A DNA stretch of 64,000 nucleotides, taken from positions 1,674,001 through 1,738,000 of the forward strand of contig CP182107.1 in NCBI GenBank assembly GCA_051122655.1. Reading direction: 5' to 3'. Source of the stretch: Pasteurella sp030783905 (GTDB lineage: Bacteria > Pseudomonadota > Gammaproteobacteria > Enterobacterales > Pasteurellaceae). Position 1 is the stretch's first letter. Each line of letters starts with the position of its first letter. Of the stretch, positions 45,029 to 53,927 are shown one piece after another. Both the position numbers and the translations under genes were made by a program. The notes beneath the pieces were generated by a model that worked only from the letters and a program-made list of their open reading frames with translations, did no database searches and was not told where the DNA came from.

Positions 45029-45421
45029 TTAAGCTACGTAACAGATAATCTCACCGCCTAAACCCGCTTGACGAGCGGCACGGTCAGTCATCACACCTTT
45101 AGATGTAGACACCACTGCAACACCTAAACCACCCATTACTTTTGGTAACTCGTCTTTACGTTTATAAATACGTAGACCTGGGCGGCTAACACGTTGAATG
45201 CTTTCTACAACTGGTTTGCCTTGGAAATATTTTAAAGTAATTTCCAATTCTGGTTTAACACCATCTAAAACTTTAACGCTTTCAATATAACCTTCTTCAG
45301 CTAATACATTGGCAATCGCCACTTTTAGCTTGGATGAAGGCATACTGATCGCAACTTTGTTCGCAGCTTGACCGTTGCGAATGCGAGTCAACATATCTGC
45401 GATTGGATCTTGCATACTCAT
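45029..45421 (-). CDS. rpsH: Ribosomal protein S8
   Basis: 130 residues, MSMQDPIADMLTRIRNGQAANK and C-terminal GVMTDRAARQAGLGGEIICYVA. In E. coli S8 also represses the spc operon at rplE; whether that occurs here cannot be judged by eye. Confidence 0.98.
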   Translation of the reverse strand: MSMQDPIADMLTRIRNGQAANKVAISMPSSKLKVAIANVLAEEGYIESVKVLDGVKPELEITLKYFQGKPVVESIQRVSRPGLRIYKRKDELPKVMGGLGVAVVSTSKGVMTDRAARQAGLGGEIICYVA

Positions 45422-45457
45422 TGTATTTTTACTCCGATTCCAAAATAAAGTGGTAAA

Positions 45458-45763
45458 TTACCAACTAGCTTTCTTAAGGCCTGGGATTTCGCCGCGCATC
45501 GCAGCTTCACGCACCTTAATACGGCTTAAACCAAACTTACGAAGCACACCATGTGGGCGTCCTGTTTGGCGGCAACGGTTACGCTGACGGCTTGGGCTAG
45601 AATCACGTGGTAAAGTTTGTAACTTTAACACCGCGTTCCAACGGTCTTCGTCAGAGGCATTTACATCAGAAATGATCTGTTTTAATTCAACGCGTTTTGC
45701 GTAGAATTTCTCAGCGAGTTTTACACGTTTTACATCACGTGCTTTCATTGATTGTTTAGCCAT
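45458..45763 (-). CDS. rpsN: Ribosomal protein S14
   Basis: 101 residues, the long zinc-free S14 form (no CXXC pairs), with MAKQSMKARDVKRVKLAEKF and RNRCRQTGRPHGVLRKFGLSRIKVREAAMRGEIPGLKKASW. Located between rplE and rpsH. Confidence 0.98.
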   Translation of the reverse strand: MAKQSMKARDVKRVKLAEKFYAKRVELKQIISDVNASDEDRWNAVLKLQTLPRDSSPSRQRNRCRQTGRPHGVLRKFGLSRIKVREAAMRGEIPGLKKASW

Positions 45764-45774
45764 GATAACCTGCC

Positions 45775-46314
45775 TTATTTACGGAATGGGAAATTAAAGG
45801 CAGCAAGTAGTGCTTGACCTTCTTCATCACTTTTCGCAGTCGTGGTGATAGTAATATCTAAACCACGCACACGATCCACTTTATCATAATCGATTTCAGG
45901 GAAGATGATTTGCTCACGCACACCCATGCTGTAATTACCACGACCATCAAATGATTTCGCGCTTAAACCGCGGAAGTCACGAATACGTGGAACAGCAATT
46001 GTAATTAAACGTTCAAAGAACTCCCACATACGCTCACCGCGTAGTGTTACTTTACAACCGATTGGATATCCCTGACGGATTTTAAAGCCTGCAACAGATT
46101 TGCGAGCTTTTGTAATCAAAGGTTTCTGACCGCTAATCGCTGCTAAATCCGCTACTGCGTTATCTAGCAATTTCTTATCGGTCAATGCTTCACCCACACC
46201 CATATTTAGGGTTATCTTTTCGATTCGTGGGACTTGCATGACAGATTTGTAGTTGAATTTGTCTTTCAATTCATTCACTACTTGATCTCTGTAGTAATCA
46301 TGCAGTTTCGCCAT
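45775..46314 (-). CDS. rplE: Ribosomal protein L5
   Basis: 179 residues, MAKLHDYYRDQVVNELKDKF and LNMGVGEALTDKK. It binds 5S rRNA and contacts the P-site tRNA. 17 bp downstream of rplX. Confidence 0.98.
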   Translation of the reverse strand: MAKLHDYYRDQVVNELKDKFNYKSVMQVPRIEKITLNMGVGEALTDKKLLDNAVADLAAISGQKPLITKARKSVAGFKIRQGYPIGCKVTLRGERMWEFFERLITIAVPRIRDFRGLSAKSFDGRGNYSMGVREQIIFPEIDYDKVDRVRGLDITITTTAKSDEEGQALLAAFNFPFRK

Positions 46315-46331
46315 CGCATTACTCCAGTTTG

Positions 46332-46643
46332 TTAAATGATTTCATTGTTAGACTTGAAGAAACGCACTTTTTTGCCATCTTCAAATCTAAAACCTACACG
46401 GTCAGCTTTATTTGTTTTTGGGTTAAAGATAGCAACATTTGACGCATCAATTGCCGCTTCTTTCTTCACTAAACCACCTTCTTTGCCTAACGCAGGAACT
46501 GGTTTTTCATGTTTAGTGATGATATTTACACCTTCAACAATCACTTTACCATTTGGTAACACTTGAGTTACCTTGCCACGCTTGCCTTTGCTTTTGCCAG
46601 CAAGCACGATTACTTCATCGTTTTGACGAATTTTTGCAGCCAT
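46332..46643 (-). CDS. rplX: Ribosomal protein L24
   Basis: 103 residues with the N-terminal KOW motif (RQNDEVIVLAGKSKGKRGKVTQVLPNGKVIVEGVN). An early 50S assembly initiator. Between rplN and rplE. Confidence 0.98.
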   Translation of the reverse strand: MAAKIRQNDEVIVLAGKSKGKRGKVTQVLPNGKVIVEGVNIITKHEKPVPALGKEGGLVKKEAAIDASNVAIFNPKTNKADRVGFRFEDGKKVRFFKSNNEII

Positions 46644-46657
46644 TTGTCACTTCTCCC

Positions 46658-47029
46658 TTACAGTACTTCTGGCGCCAAAGAGATGATTTTCATAAACTTC
46701 TCTGAACGAAGTTCACGAGTCACCGGTCCAAAAATACGAGTACCGATTGGTTGCTCTGTGTTATTGTTTAAAATTACACAAGCGTTACCATCGAAGCGAA
46801 TGACTGATCCATCTGGGCGACGAACACCCTTCTTGGTGCGCACAACAACTGCTTTTAATACATCACCTTTTTTCACTTTACCGCGAGGAATTGCTTCTTT
46901 CACAGTAATTTTGATGATATCACCAATAGCAGCGTAACGACGGTGCGATCCACCTAGAACCTTGATACACATTACACTGCGAGCGCCTGAGTTATCAGCA
47001 ACGTCCAGCATAGTCTGTTCTTGGATCAT
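46658..47029 (-). CDS. rplN: Ribosomal protein L14
   Basis: 123 residues, MIQEQTMLDVADNSGARSVMCIKVLGG and the C-terminal RSEKFMKIISLAPEVL. It forms the intersubunit bridge with 16S rRNA. First gene of the spc operon; a dedicated promoter lies about 75 bp upstream. Confidence 0.98.
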   Translation of the reverse strand: MIQEQTMLDVADNSGARSVMCIKVLGGSHRRYAAIGDIIKITVKEAIPRGKVKKGDVLKAVVVRTKKGVRRPDGSVIRFDGNACVILNNNTEQPIGTRIFGPVTRELRSEKFMKIISLAPEVL

Positions 47030-47101
47030 CTTAGTACTCCGCTAAAATTAATAAAACCCTTTCGGGACGAATCTATCTGCACATACACAGATAGGACGTG
47101 G

Positions 47102-47131
47102 ATTCTATCACAATAAACAATATTAAAGCAA
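47102..47131 (-). promoter_or_regulatory. Probable spc operon promoter
   Basis: On the minus strand TTGCTT, 18 bp, TAGAAT, located in the rpsQ-rplN gap and downstream of the S10 terminator. It fits the sigma-70 pattern and would start a transcript about 80 nt before rplN. Confidence 0.7.
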
Positions 47132-47211
47132 CATAATGTGCGGTAAAAAAGAGAAAGATTTTTAATCAATCTTTGCTTACTCACACATCTTCCACGTGCT
47201 CTTTTTTATGA

Positions 47212-47248
47212 ACAAAAAAGCCAAAGGTTAATCCCCTTGGCTTTTTGA
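47212..47248 (-). terminator. Terminator of the S10 operon (after rpsQ)
   Basis: Inverted repeat AAAAAGCCAA / TTGGCTTTTT extended by G-C pairs with a small bulge, followed by T-rich sequence on the minus strand, 20 bp after the rpsQ stop. It separates the S10 and spc operons. Confidence 0.82.
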
Positions 47249-47267
47249 TTTTTATATTGAGCTGATA

Positions 47268-47525
47268 TTAAGCAATTACTGCTTTTTCAACTACACGAAC
47301 TAAAGTCCATGATTTCGTTTTAGAGAGTGGACGACACTCTTTAATTTCAACGACATCACCTAATTTAGCTTCGTTGTTCTCGTCATGCACATGTAGCTTA
47401 GTTGTGCGGCGGATAAACTTACCGTAAAGTGGGTGTTTAACCTTGCGTTCAATCGCAACAACGAACGATTTGTCCATTTTGTCGCTTACAACTTTACCTT
47501 GCACGCTACGAATTTTATCAGTCAT
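47268..47525 (-). CDS. rpsQ: Ribosomal protein S17
   Basis: 85 residues, MTDKIRSVQGKVVSDKMDKSFVVAIERKVKHPLYGKFIRRTTK, an OB-fold 16S rRNA-binding protein. Its ATG overlaps the rpmC stop by 1 nt. Last gene of the S10 operon. Confidence 0.98.
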   Translation of the reverse strand: MTDKIRSVQGKVVSDKMDKSFVVAIERKVKHPLYGKFIRRTTKLHVHDENNEAKLGDVVEIKECRPLSKTKSWTLVRVVEKAVIA

Positions 47526-47716
47526 TACTCACCCGCCTTTTCGGTTAATACAGTTTTTACTTGTGCAATACTACGACGCACTTGTTTTAACTGATGGGTT
47601 TGTTGAAGCTGACCGGTGGCTGCTTGCATACGCAATTTGAATTGTTCACCTAAAAGGTTCACTAACTCAGCATTCAGCTCTTCAACATTTTTGTTACGTA
47701 GTTCTTGAGCTTTCAT
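47525..47716 (-). CDS. rpmC: Ribosomal protein L29
   Basis: 63 residues, MKAQELRNKNVEELNAELVNLLGEQFKLRMQ, a helical hairpin protein at the tunnel exit. Overlaps rplP and rpsQ by single nucleotides, so all three are tightly coupled. Confidence 0.98.
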   Translation of the reverse strand: MKAQELRNKNVEELNAELVNLLGEQFKLRMQAATGQLQQTHQLKQVRRSIAQVKTVLTEKAGE

Positions 47717-48126
47717 TACATCACCGTCTTAGTTACGAAAGTGGTCTTGATTGGCAATTTCGCCGCTGCTAATGCAAATGCATTTCTTGCGATCTCTTCA
47801 GACACACCATCCATTTCATATAGTACTTTACCCGGCTGGATTAAGGCTACCCAGTACTCAACGTTACCTTTACCTTTACCCATACGGACTTCTAATGGTT
47901 TTTCAGTAATTGGTTTATCTGGGAATACACGGATCCAGATTTTACCTTGACGTTTAACCGCACGAGTCATCGCACGACGTGCTGCCTCAATTTGGCGAGC
48001 TGTTAAACGACCACGGCCAACTGCTTTCAAACCGAAGGTACCGAAGCTTACTTCTGTACCTGCTGCAATACCACGGTTACGACCTTTGTGGACTTTGCGG
48101 AATTTTGTACGTTTTGGTTGCAACAT
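47716..48126 (-). CDS. rplP: Ribosomal protein L16
   Basis: 136 residues, MLQPKRTKFRKVHKGRNRG and the signature EVRMGKGKGNVEYWVA. It contributes to the A-site region of the 50S subunit. 13 bp downstream of rpsC. Confidence 0.98.
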   Translation of the reverse strand: MLQPKRTKFRKVHKGRNRGIAAGTEVSFGTFGLKAVGRGRLTARQIEAARRAMTRAVKRQGKIWIRVFPDKPITEKPLEVRMGKGKGNVEYWVALIQPGKVLYEMDGVSEEIARNAFALAAAKLPIKTTFVTKTVM

Positions 48127-48139
48127 CTAGCGATTCTCC

Positions 48140-48847
48140 TTACTTACGACCTTTGCCGCGTGGTGCCTTTTTAGGCTTGTCAGCAGGTTGTTGTTCTGGT
48201 TGCGCAATTGCAGCCATTCCACCGAGGATTTCACCTTTGAAGATCCATACTTTAATACCGATTACACCGTATGTAGTATGTGCTTCAGCAGTGTTATAGT
48301 CGATGTCCGCACGTAAAGTATGTAAAGGTACACGACCTTCACGATACCATTCAGAACGTGCAATTTCTGCACCACCTAAACGACCGCTTACTTCAACTTT
48401 GATACCTTTCGCACCTAAACGCATTGCGTTTTGTACTGCACGTTTCATCGCACGACGGAACATGACACGACGTTCTAATTGAGAAGCGATGCTATCTGCA
48501 ACTAATTTTGCATCTAATTCAGGTTTTTTCACTTCAGCAATGTTGATTTGCGCTGGAACGCCTGCGATAGCCGCAACTGCGTTACGTAATTTTTCAACAT
48601 CTTCACCTTTCTTACCGATAACGATACCTGGGCGAGCTGTGTGAATTGTGACACGAATGCTTTTTGCTGGACGCTCAATAGTGATGCGTGAAACAGAAGC
48701 ATTCGCTAATTCTTTATTCAAGAATTTACGTACGTTGAAATCGCCTTCTAAATTATCAGCGAAATCTTGTGTATTCGCAAACCAAGTAGAGCTCCAAGGC
48801 TTAACAATACCTAGGCGAATACCATGTGGATGTACTTTTTGACCCAT
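48140..48847 (-). CDS. rpsC: Ribosomal protein S3
   Basis: 235 residues, MGQKVHPHGIRLGIVKPWSSTWFAN, with the KH domain (VTIHTARPGIVIGKKGEDVEKLRNAV) and a basic C-terminal tail ending KKAPRGKGRK. Lines the mRNA entry of the 30S subunit. Confidence 0.98.
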   Translation of the reverse strand: MGQKVHPHGIRLGIVKPWSSTWFANTQDFADNLEGDFNVRKFLNKELANASVSRITIERPAKSIRVTIHTARPGIVIGKKGEDVEKLRNAVAAIAGVPAQINIAEVKKPELDAKLVADSIASQLERRVMFRRAMKRAVQNAMRLGAKGIKVEVSGRLGGAEIARSEWYREGRVPLHTLRADIDYNTAEAHTTYGVIGIKVWIFKGEILGGMAAIAQPEQQPADKPKKAPRGKGRK

Positions 48848-48864
48848 TGCTATTCCTCTACTTA

Positions 48865-49197
48865 TTAACGATCTGACACAACCACAGTAATGTGGCTAGT
48901 ACGTTTTAAAATACGATCTGCACGACCTTTAGCACGTGGCATAACACGTTTCATGCTAGGACCTTCATCTACGAAAATCTTCGCTACTTTAAGATCATCG
49001 ATATCTGCACCGTCATTGTGCTCTGCGTTAGCAATTGCTGATTCAAGCACTTTCTTCACTAAAGCTGCTGCTTTTTTGTTAGTGAAAGTCAAGATTTCTA
49101 ATGCTGCTGCAACTTTCTTACCACGGATTAAATCCGCAACTAAGCGAGCTTTTTGCGCTGAAGTGCGAGCGTAACGATGTTTTGCAATAGTTTCCAT
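48865..49197 (-). CDS. rplV: Ribosomal protein L22
   Basis: 110 residues, METIAKHRYARTSAQKARLVADLIRGK; the beta-hairpin tip MKRVMPRAKGRADRILKRTSHI reaches into the exit tunnel and is the macrolide-resistance region. It is intact here. Confidence 0.98.
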   Translation of the reverse strand: METIAKHRYARTSAQKARLVADLIRGKKVAAALEILTFTNKKAAALVKKVLESAIANAEHNDGADIDDLKVAKIFVDEGPSMKRVMPRAKGRADRILKRTSHITVVVSDR

Positions 49198-49207
49198 CTT
49201 TTACCCC

Positions 49208-49483
49208 TTACTTCTTAGCTTTCTTATCCGCAGCGTGACCGCGGTAAGTACGAGTCGGTGCAAATTCACCTAATTTATGACCGATCATTTCATCCGATAC
49301 ATAAACAGGAACGTGCTGACGACCATTATGGACTGCGATGGTCAATCCGATCATTGACGGAATGATCATTGAACGACGGGACCAAGTTTTAATTGGTTTT
49401 TTATCCCCGCTTTCCACCGCCTTCTCTACCTTCTTCAACAAGTGTAGGTCAAGGAAAGGACCCTTCTTGAGAGAACGTGGCAT
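49208..49483 (-). CDS. rpsS: Ribosomal protein S19
   Basis: 91 residues, [24 protein letters not shown] and the signature [25 protein letters not shown] 30S head protein next to S13. Between rplB and rplV. Confidence 0.98.
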
Positions 49484-49508
49484 GGCTAATCCTCTTTATT
49501 AATTAATA

Positions 49509-50330
49509 TTATTTACCACGACGACGTACGATGAATTTATCAGTACGTTTGTTATGGCGAGTTTTCTTACCTTTAGTTTGAACGCCCCAAGGTGTGACTG
49601 GGTGTTTACCAAAGTTACGACCTTCACCACCACCGTGTGGGTGATCTACTGGGTTCATTGCTGTACCACGAACTGTTGGGCGAATGCCTCTCCAGCGGTT
49701 AGCACCTGCTTTACCCAATACGCGAAGCATGTGTTCTGAGTTACCAACTTCACCAATGGTCGCTGTACACTCAGCTAATACTTTACGCATTTCGCCTGAA
49801 CGAAGACGTAAAGTCACATAGTTACCTTCACGAGCGATAATTTGTACATAAGCACCAGCAGAACGAGCGATTTGACCGCCTTTACCTGGTTTTAATTCAA
49901 CGTTATGTACAGTCGAACCAACTGGGATATTACGCATTGGTAACGCGTTACCCACTTTAATTGGCGCATTCGCTCCAGATTGGATTGTATCGCCTGCAGA
50001 TAGACCTTTAGGTGCTAAGATATAACGGCGTTCACCATCTTTATAAAGCACTAAAGCGATATTTGCAGAACGGTTAGGGTCATATTCAAGACGCTCAACA
50101 ACCGCTGGAATATCTAACTTGTTACGTTTGAAATCGATTAAACGGTAATGTTGTTTATGACCACCACCAATATGGCGAGTAGTAATACGTCCGAAATTGT
50201 TACGACCACCTGTTTTAGATTTTGTATCTAAAAGTGGTGCGTAAGGTTTACCCTTGTGTAATTCAGGGTTCACGATTTTAACAACGTGACGACGACCAGC
50301 GGAGGTCGGCTTACATTTAACGATAGCCAT
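49509..50330 (-). CDS. rplB: Ribosomal protein L2
   Basis: 273 residues, MAIVKCKPTSAGRRHVVKIVN and the peptidyl-transferase-proximal MNPVDHPHGGGEGRNFGKHPVTPWG, with the conserved histidine. Standard length and place after rplW. Confidence 0.98.
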   Translation of the reverse strand: MAIVKCKPTSAGRRHVVKIVNPELHKGKPYAPLLDTKSKTGGRNNFGRITTRHIGGGHKQHYRLIDFKRNKLDIPAVVERLEYDPNRSANIALVLYKDGERRYILAPKGLSAGDTIQSGANAPIKVGNALPMRNIPVGSTVHNVELKPGKGGQIARSAGAYVQIIAREGNYVTLRLRSGEMRKVLAECTATIGEVGNSEHMLRVLGKAGANRWRGIRPTVRGTAMNPVDHPHGGGEGRNFGKHPVTPWGVQTKGKKTRHNKRTDKFIVRRRGK

Positions 50331-50349
50331 TATCTTCTACTCCTCCGAA

Positions 50350-50652
50350 TTACTCTGCACCTTCAACAAAGTCAAGTGATTGACCTTCTTGAAGAGTTAC
50401 ATAAGCTTTTTTCCAGTCACTGCGACGTCCCATTCTTGCACCATGACGTTTCGTTTTACCTTTCACGACAACGGTACGAACAGAATCCACTTTCACTTCA
50501 AATAATTGCTCAACAGCGTTAGCAATTTCAACTTTATTTGCATCTAAAGCCACTTTGAAAACGATAGTGTTAGACTTCTCAGCGTTATTTGTTGCTTTTT
50601 CAGAGACATGTGGTGCTTTTAACACTTTTAGCAAACGTTCTTGTTGAATCAT
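50350..50652 (-). CDS. rplW: Ribosomal protein L23
   Basis: 100 residues, MIQQERLLKVLKAPHVSEKATN. It docks trigger factor and SRP at the tunnel exit. Its ATG overlaps the rplD stop by 4 nt, indicating coupling. Confidence 0.98.
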   Translation of the reverse strand: MIQQERLLKVLKAPHVSEKATNNAEKSNTIVFKVALDANKVEIANAVEQLFEVKVDSVRTVVVKGKTKRHGARMGRRSDWKKAYVTLQEGQSLDFVEGAE

Positions 50653-51251
50653 GCTAACATCTCCTCAATTTGTTTCACAGCATCTACAGTGATAACAACT
50701 TTATCGAATGCGATTAAGCTGACTGGATCGATACCTTGCACATCACGAACATCAACTTTGTAAAGGTTACGTGCGGCTAAGAATAGATTCTCATCTAAGC
50801 TTGCTGTGATAATTAACACATCTTCAAGTGCTAATTCTTTTAATTTTTGTACTAAAACTTTCGTTTTTGGCGCGTCAACTTCGAACTTCTCAACCACCAC
50901 TAAACGGTCTTGACGAACAAGCTCAGAAAGAATGCTTTTGATTGCACCACGGTACATTTTCTTGTTCACTTTTTGACTGTGATCTTGTGGTTTTGCTGCG
51001 AAAGTAACACCACCAGAACGCCAAATTGGTGATTTGATATCACCTGAACGAGCGCGACCTGTACCTTTTTGACGCCAAGGTTTTTTACCTGAACCAGACA
51101 CTTCAGCACGAGTTTTTTGCGCACGAGAACCTTGACGAGCACCTGCTGCATAAGCAACAACAACTTGGTGAATCAATGCTTCGTTGAACTCACGTCCGAA
51201 GGTAGTTTCAGAAACAGTTAGTGCGTTTGCACCTACAACTTGTAATTCCAT
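50649..51251 (-). CDS. rplD: Ribosomal protein L4
   Basis: 200 residues, MELQVVGANALTVSETTFGREFNEALIHQ, with the basic tunnel loop QGSRAQKTRAEVSGSGKKPWRQKGTGRARSG. In E. coli L4 also autoregulates the S10 operon by attenuation; an attenuator-like hairpin is present in the leader here. Confidence 0.98.
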   Translation of the reverse strand: MELQVVGANALTVSETTFGREFNEALIHQVVVAYAAGARQGSRAQKTRAEVSGSGKKPWRQKGTGRARSGDIKSPIWRSGGVTFAAKPQDHSQKVNKKMYRGAIKSILSELVRQDRLVVVEKFEVDAPKTKVLVQKLKELALEDVLIITASLDENLFLAARNLYKVDVRDVQGIDPVSLIAFDKVVITVDAVKQIEEMLA

Positions 51252-51265
51252 CTCTATCTCCTGAC

Positions 51266-51895
51266 TTATGCTTTAACTGCTGGTTTAACGATAACATCAC
51301 CATTAGTTGCGCCTGGAACAGCACCTTTCACTAATAGTAATTTACGCTCAGCATCAACACGAACAACTTCAAGTGATTGAACGGTTACACGCTCATTACC
51401 TAAGTGTCCTGCCATTTTTTTACCTTTAAACACACGACCTGGCGTTTGGTTTTGACCAATCGAACCAAGTACACGATGTGATAAAGAGTTACCATGCGTA
51501 GCATCTTGAGTGCGGAAGTTCCAGCGTTTAACACCGCCAGCAAAACCTTTACCTTTAGATGTACCAGTAACATCAACTTTTTTAACATCAGCGAAGATGT
51601 CAACATTAATTTCTTGACCTAAAGTGAATTCTTCACCTTCAGTAGTACGAAATTCCCATAAACCGCGACCAGCTTCAACACCTGCTTTCACGAAATGACC
51701 CGCTTCTGGCTTCGTTACACGACTTGCTTTTTTAGAGCCAGTAGTAACTTGAATTGCAGAATAGCCATCTGTTTCTACAGTTTTAACTTGAGTCACACGG
51801 TTGGCTTCAATTTCGATAACGGTAACTGGAATTGAAACGCCATCTTCATTGAAGATACGAGTCATACCAACTTTACGACCGACTAAACCAATCAT
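51266..51895 (-). CDS. rplC: Ribosomal protein L3
   Basis: 209 residues, MIGLVGRKVGMTRIFNEDGVSIPVTVIE; the long loop near the peptidyl-transferase centre (ATHGNSLSHRVLGSIGQNQTPGRVFKGKKMAGHLG) includes the glutamine that is methylated in E. coli. Confidence 0.98.
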   Translation of the reverse strand: MIGLVGRKVGMTRIFNEDGVSIPVTVIEIEANRVTQVKTVETDGYSAIQVTTGSKKASRVTKPEAGHFVKAGVEAGRGLWEFRTTEGEEFTLGQEINVDIFADVKKVDVTGTSKGKGFAGGVKRWNFRTQDATHGNSLSHRVLGSIGQNQTPGRVFKGKKMAGHLGNERVTVQSLEVVRVDAERKLLLVKGAVPGATNGDVIVKPAVKA

Positions 51896-51911
51896 TGTAA
51901 TAACCTCTTAA

Positions 51912-52223
51912 TTAACCTAGGCTAATCTGCACGTCAACGCCGGCAGCTAGATCTAAACGCATTAATGCATCAACAGTTTTTTCTGTTGGCTCAACAATAT
52001 CAACCAAACGTTTGTGAGTACGAATTTCGTATTGATCACGTGCGTCTTTGTTCACATGTGGAGAAATCAACACAGTGAAACGCTCTTTACGAGTTGGTAA
52101 CGGAATTGGACCACGAACTTGTGCACCAGTACGTTTAGCTGTTTCTACGATCTCCGCAGTAGATTGATCGATCAAACGATGATCAAATGCTTTTAAGCGG
52201 ATACGGATTCTTTGGTTCTGCAT
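51912..52223 (-). CDS. rpsJ: Ribosomal protein S10
   Basis: 103 residues, [45 protein letters not shown] 30S head protein that also acts in NusB/NusE antitermination. First gene of the S10 operon, preceded by a ~190-nt leader. Confidence 0.98.
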
Positions 52224-52251
52224 TAGACCAGAGCTCCAATCAAAATTTAGC

Positions 52252-52306
52252 TAATAAAAAACTAACACCGACACTTTTCTTACTTCTTAAAACGAAAAGG
52301 GGTGCA
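52252..52306 (-). terminator. S10 leader attenuator hairpin
   Basis: On the minus strand GCACCCCTTTTCG pairs with a downstream segment ending GTGTCGGTG, followed by TTAGTTTTTTATT. The position, just upstream of rpsJ, matches the E. coli S10 leader hairpin at which L4 causes premature termination. Function here is by analogy. Confidence 0.65.
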
Positions 52307-52322
52307 AGTTGACCTGTTTATA

Positions 52323-52365
52323 GTTTCCCAATTGGAAACATTTTACGTATTACCTATCGTAATAC
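52323..52365 (-). promoter_or_regulatory. Structured S10 leader hairpins
   Basis: Two stable inverted repeats in the leader: GTTTCC / GGAAAC (52323-52339) and GTATTAC / GTAATAC (52347-52365). They are upstream of the attenuator and likely form the 5' stems of the leader RNA. Confidence 0.55.
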
Positions 52366-52415
52366 TCGTTTAATAAATGATTACATTAAACGGCTCTCTG
52401 TGAGAAAGCTTGCGA

Positions 52416-52444
52416 ATTCTACTAAAAACCACCGCACATTGCAA
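52416..52444 (-). promoter_or_regulatory. S10 operon promoter
   Basis: On the minus strand TTGCAA, exactly 17 bp, TAGAAT. The predicted transcript start is near 52409, giving a leader of about 185 nt, close to the E. coli S10 leader. The spacer contains a USS variant (TGTGCGGTGG). The 333 bases between rpsJ and clcA hold this promoter, the leader hairpins and nothing else recognised. Confidence 0.8.
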
Positions 52445-52556
52445 GTCTTTTTTATCACCAAATGGACGACATCGCACTGATGAGCGGTTGAATATTTAGC
52501 TAGATGGAATTTTACGCTATAATTTGTCTCTCTCTTCCTGACAACATCAATCATCT

Positions 52557-53927
52557 ATGTTTTTGCCAACTCAATTTAATAGCAAAGTGCGGTATGTTTT
52601 ACATAAAAAATTACGTCAGACTCACCGTATTTCTCGTAAAAGTTTAGAATTTAGCGCACTCCTGATCGGTGCCGCTTTAGTCGCCCTTTTCTCTCTTGGT
52701 TTTGCTAAATTAGCGGATCTCGGGTTAGAGTGGAATGCACATTGGAGCACCCAATATCCTCTCGCCGTCTGGTTTGTGTTGCCATTAGGCTTGGCGTTGC
52801 TTGCTTGGTTTACCGCCAAATACACGCCTTATGTCGCAGGCAGTGGGATTCCACAAGTGATCGCAGCAATCAGTTTGCCTCACGGCAATAATAAAAGCCG
52901 TCTTGTGTCATTTTGGCAAACGCTTTGGAAAATTCCGCTTACCTTTCTGGCCATGTTGATTGGTGCCTCTGTGGGACGTGAAGGACCGTCAGTACAAGTG
53001 GGGGCGGCCGTAATGCTCGCTTGGGGCAATCTTTGTCGGAAAAAAGGCATTGCCTTTAACGGTCTGAGTGCCAATGAGCTAATGGCAACCGGTGCAGCTG
53101 GTGGGTTAGCAGCAGCCTTTAATGCCCCATTAGCAGGCGTGATTTTTGCCATTGAAGAACTGGGACGAGGGGTATTATTACGCTGGGAGCGCCGTGTCTT
53201 GTTAGGTGTATTAGCTGCCGGCTTTATTTTAGTGGCGATTGAAGGAAACAACCCTTACTTTCCTGAATACCAAGGGGAAACCTCCGTGCCTTATCTGTTC
53301 GTGTGGGTGAGTGTATGTGGTGTGGTGTGTGGTTTTTTTGGTGGTGTCTTTGCCCGTTTATTAGCCAAAGGTTTGGCAGGGCTGTCACCTGCAAGCATGC
53401 GGGGCTGGATTCGTCGCCACCCCATTTATGTAGCATTTATTTTAGGGCTATTTTTGGCTGCCCTAGGCACCTATACACAAGGTAAAACTTACGGCACAGG
53501 CTATTATGTCGTGGCGGATGCCCTTGATGGGCAAGCCCTCAGCAGTGAATTTGGGGTATTAAAACTGTTGTCCACTGTCGCCACCTATTGGACAGGTATT
53601 GCCGGTGGCATCTTTACGCCGGCACTCACCACCGGTGCGGGTATTGGTGCACAAATTTGGTCAATGACTGGTGGTCTTGTTGATCAACGCCTACTGGTTT
53701 TATTATGCATGGCAGGTTTTTTAGCAGGGGCAACACAATCTCCAGTGACGGCCAGTGTAGTGGTGATGGAAATGACGGGTTGCCAGCCTGTGTTATTTTG
53801 GTTATTGATTTGTTGTTTAGTTTCGTCCATTATTTCACGCCAATTTCATCCAAAACCTTTTTATCATTTTGCGGCTGGACGTTTTCGCCAACGCATTCAA
53901 GAAGACACTAGAGAACAAGAAAAATGA
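52557..53927 (+). CDS. clcA: ClC-type chloride/proton antiporter
   Basis: 456 residues with the ClC pattern of many membrane segments. GSGIPQV (chloride-coordinating serine), GREGP with gating Glu142 (equivalent to Glu148 in E. coli ClcA), AIEEL (internal proton glutamate) and GIFTPALTTGAGIG are all visible. It exchanges two Cl- for one H+ and supports acid resistance. A USS is inside the 5' end (52585-52593, read KVR). Start by first ATG; the ribosome-binding site is weak. The stop overlaps the dusA ATG by 4 nt. Confidence 0.9.
   Translation: MFLPTQFNSKVRYVLHKKLRQTHRISRKSLEFSALLIGAALVALFSLGFAKLADLGLEWNAHWSTQYPLAVWFVLPLGLALLAWFTAKYTPYVAGSGIPQVIAAISLPHGNNKSRLVSFWQTLWKIPLTFLAMLIGASVGREGPSVQVGAAVMLAWGNLCRKKGIAFNGLSANELMATGAAGGLAAAFNAPLAGVIFAIEELGRGVLLRWERRVLLGVLAAGFILVAIEGNNPYFPEYQGETSVPYLFVWVSVCGVVCGFFGGVFARLLAKGLAGLSPASMRGWIRRHPIYVAFILGLFLAALGTYTQGKTYGTGYYVVADALDGQALSSEFGVLKLLSTVATYWTGIAGGIFTPALTTGAGIGAQIWSMTGGLVDQRLLVLLCMAGFLAGATQSPVTASVVVMEMTGCQPVLFWLLICCLVSSIISRQFHPKPFYHFAAGRFRQRIQEDTREQEK
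52585..52593 (+). repeat. DNA uptake signal core at the 5' end of clcA
   Basis: Exact AAGTGCGGT within codons 10-13. It is the first exact copy by eye after the ribosomal protein block. Confidence 0.8.

Noticed and set aside
46563..46937. A 124-codon open frame antisense to rplX and rplN
   Set aside because: It lies opposite two certain ribosomal protein genes and has no ribosome-binding site or family features.
52622..53436. Long open frames antisense to clcA
   Set aside because: They are shadows of the coding frame with no start signals or recognisable protein motifs.
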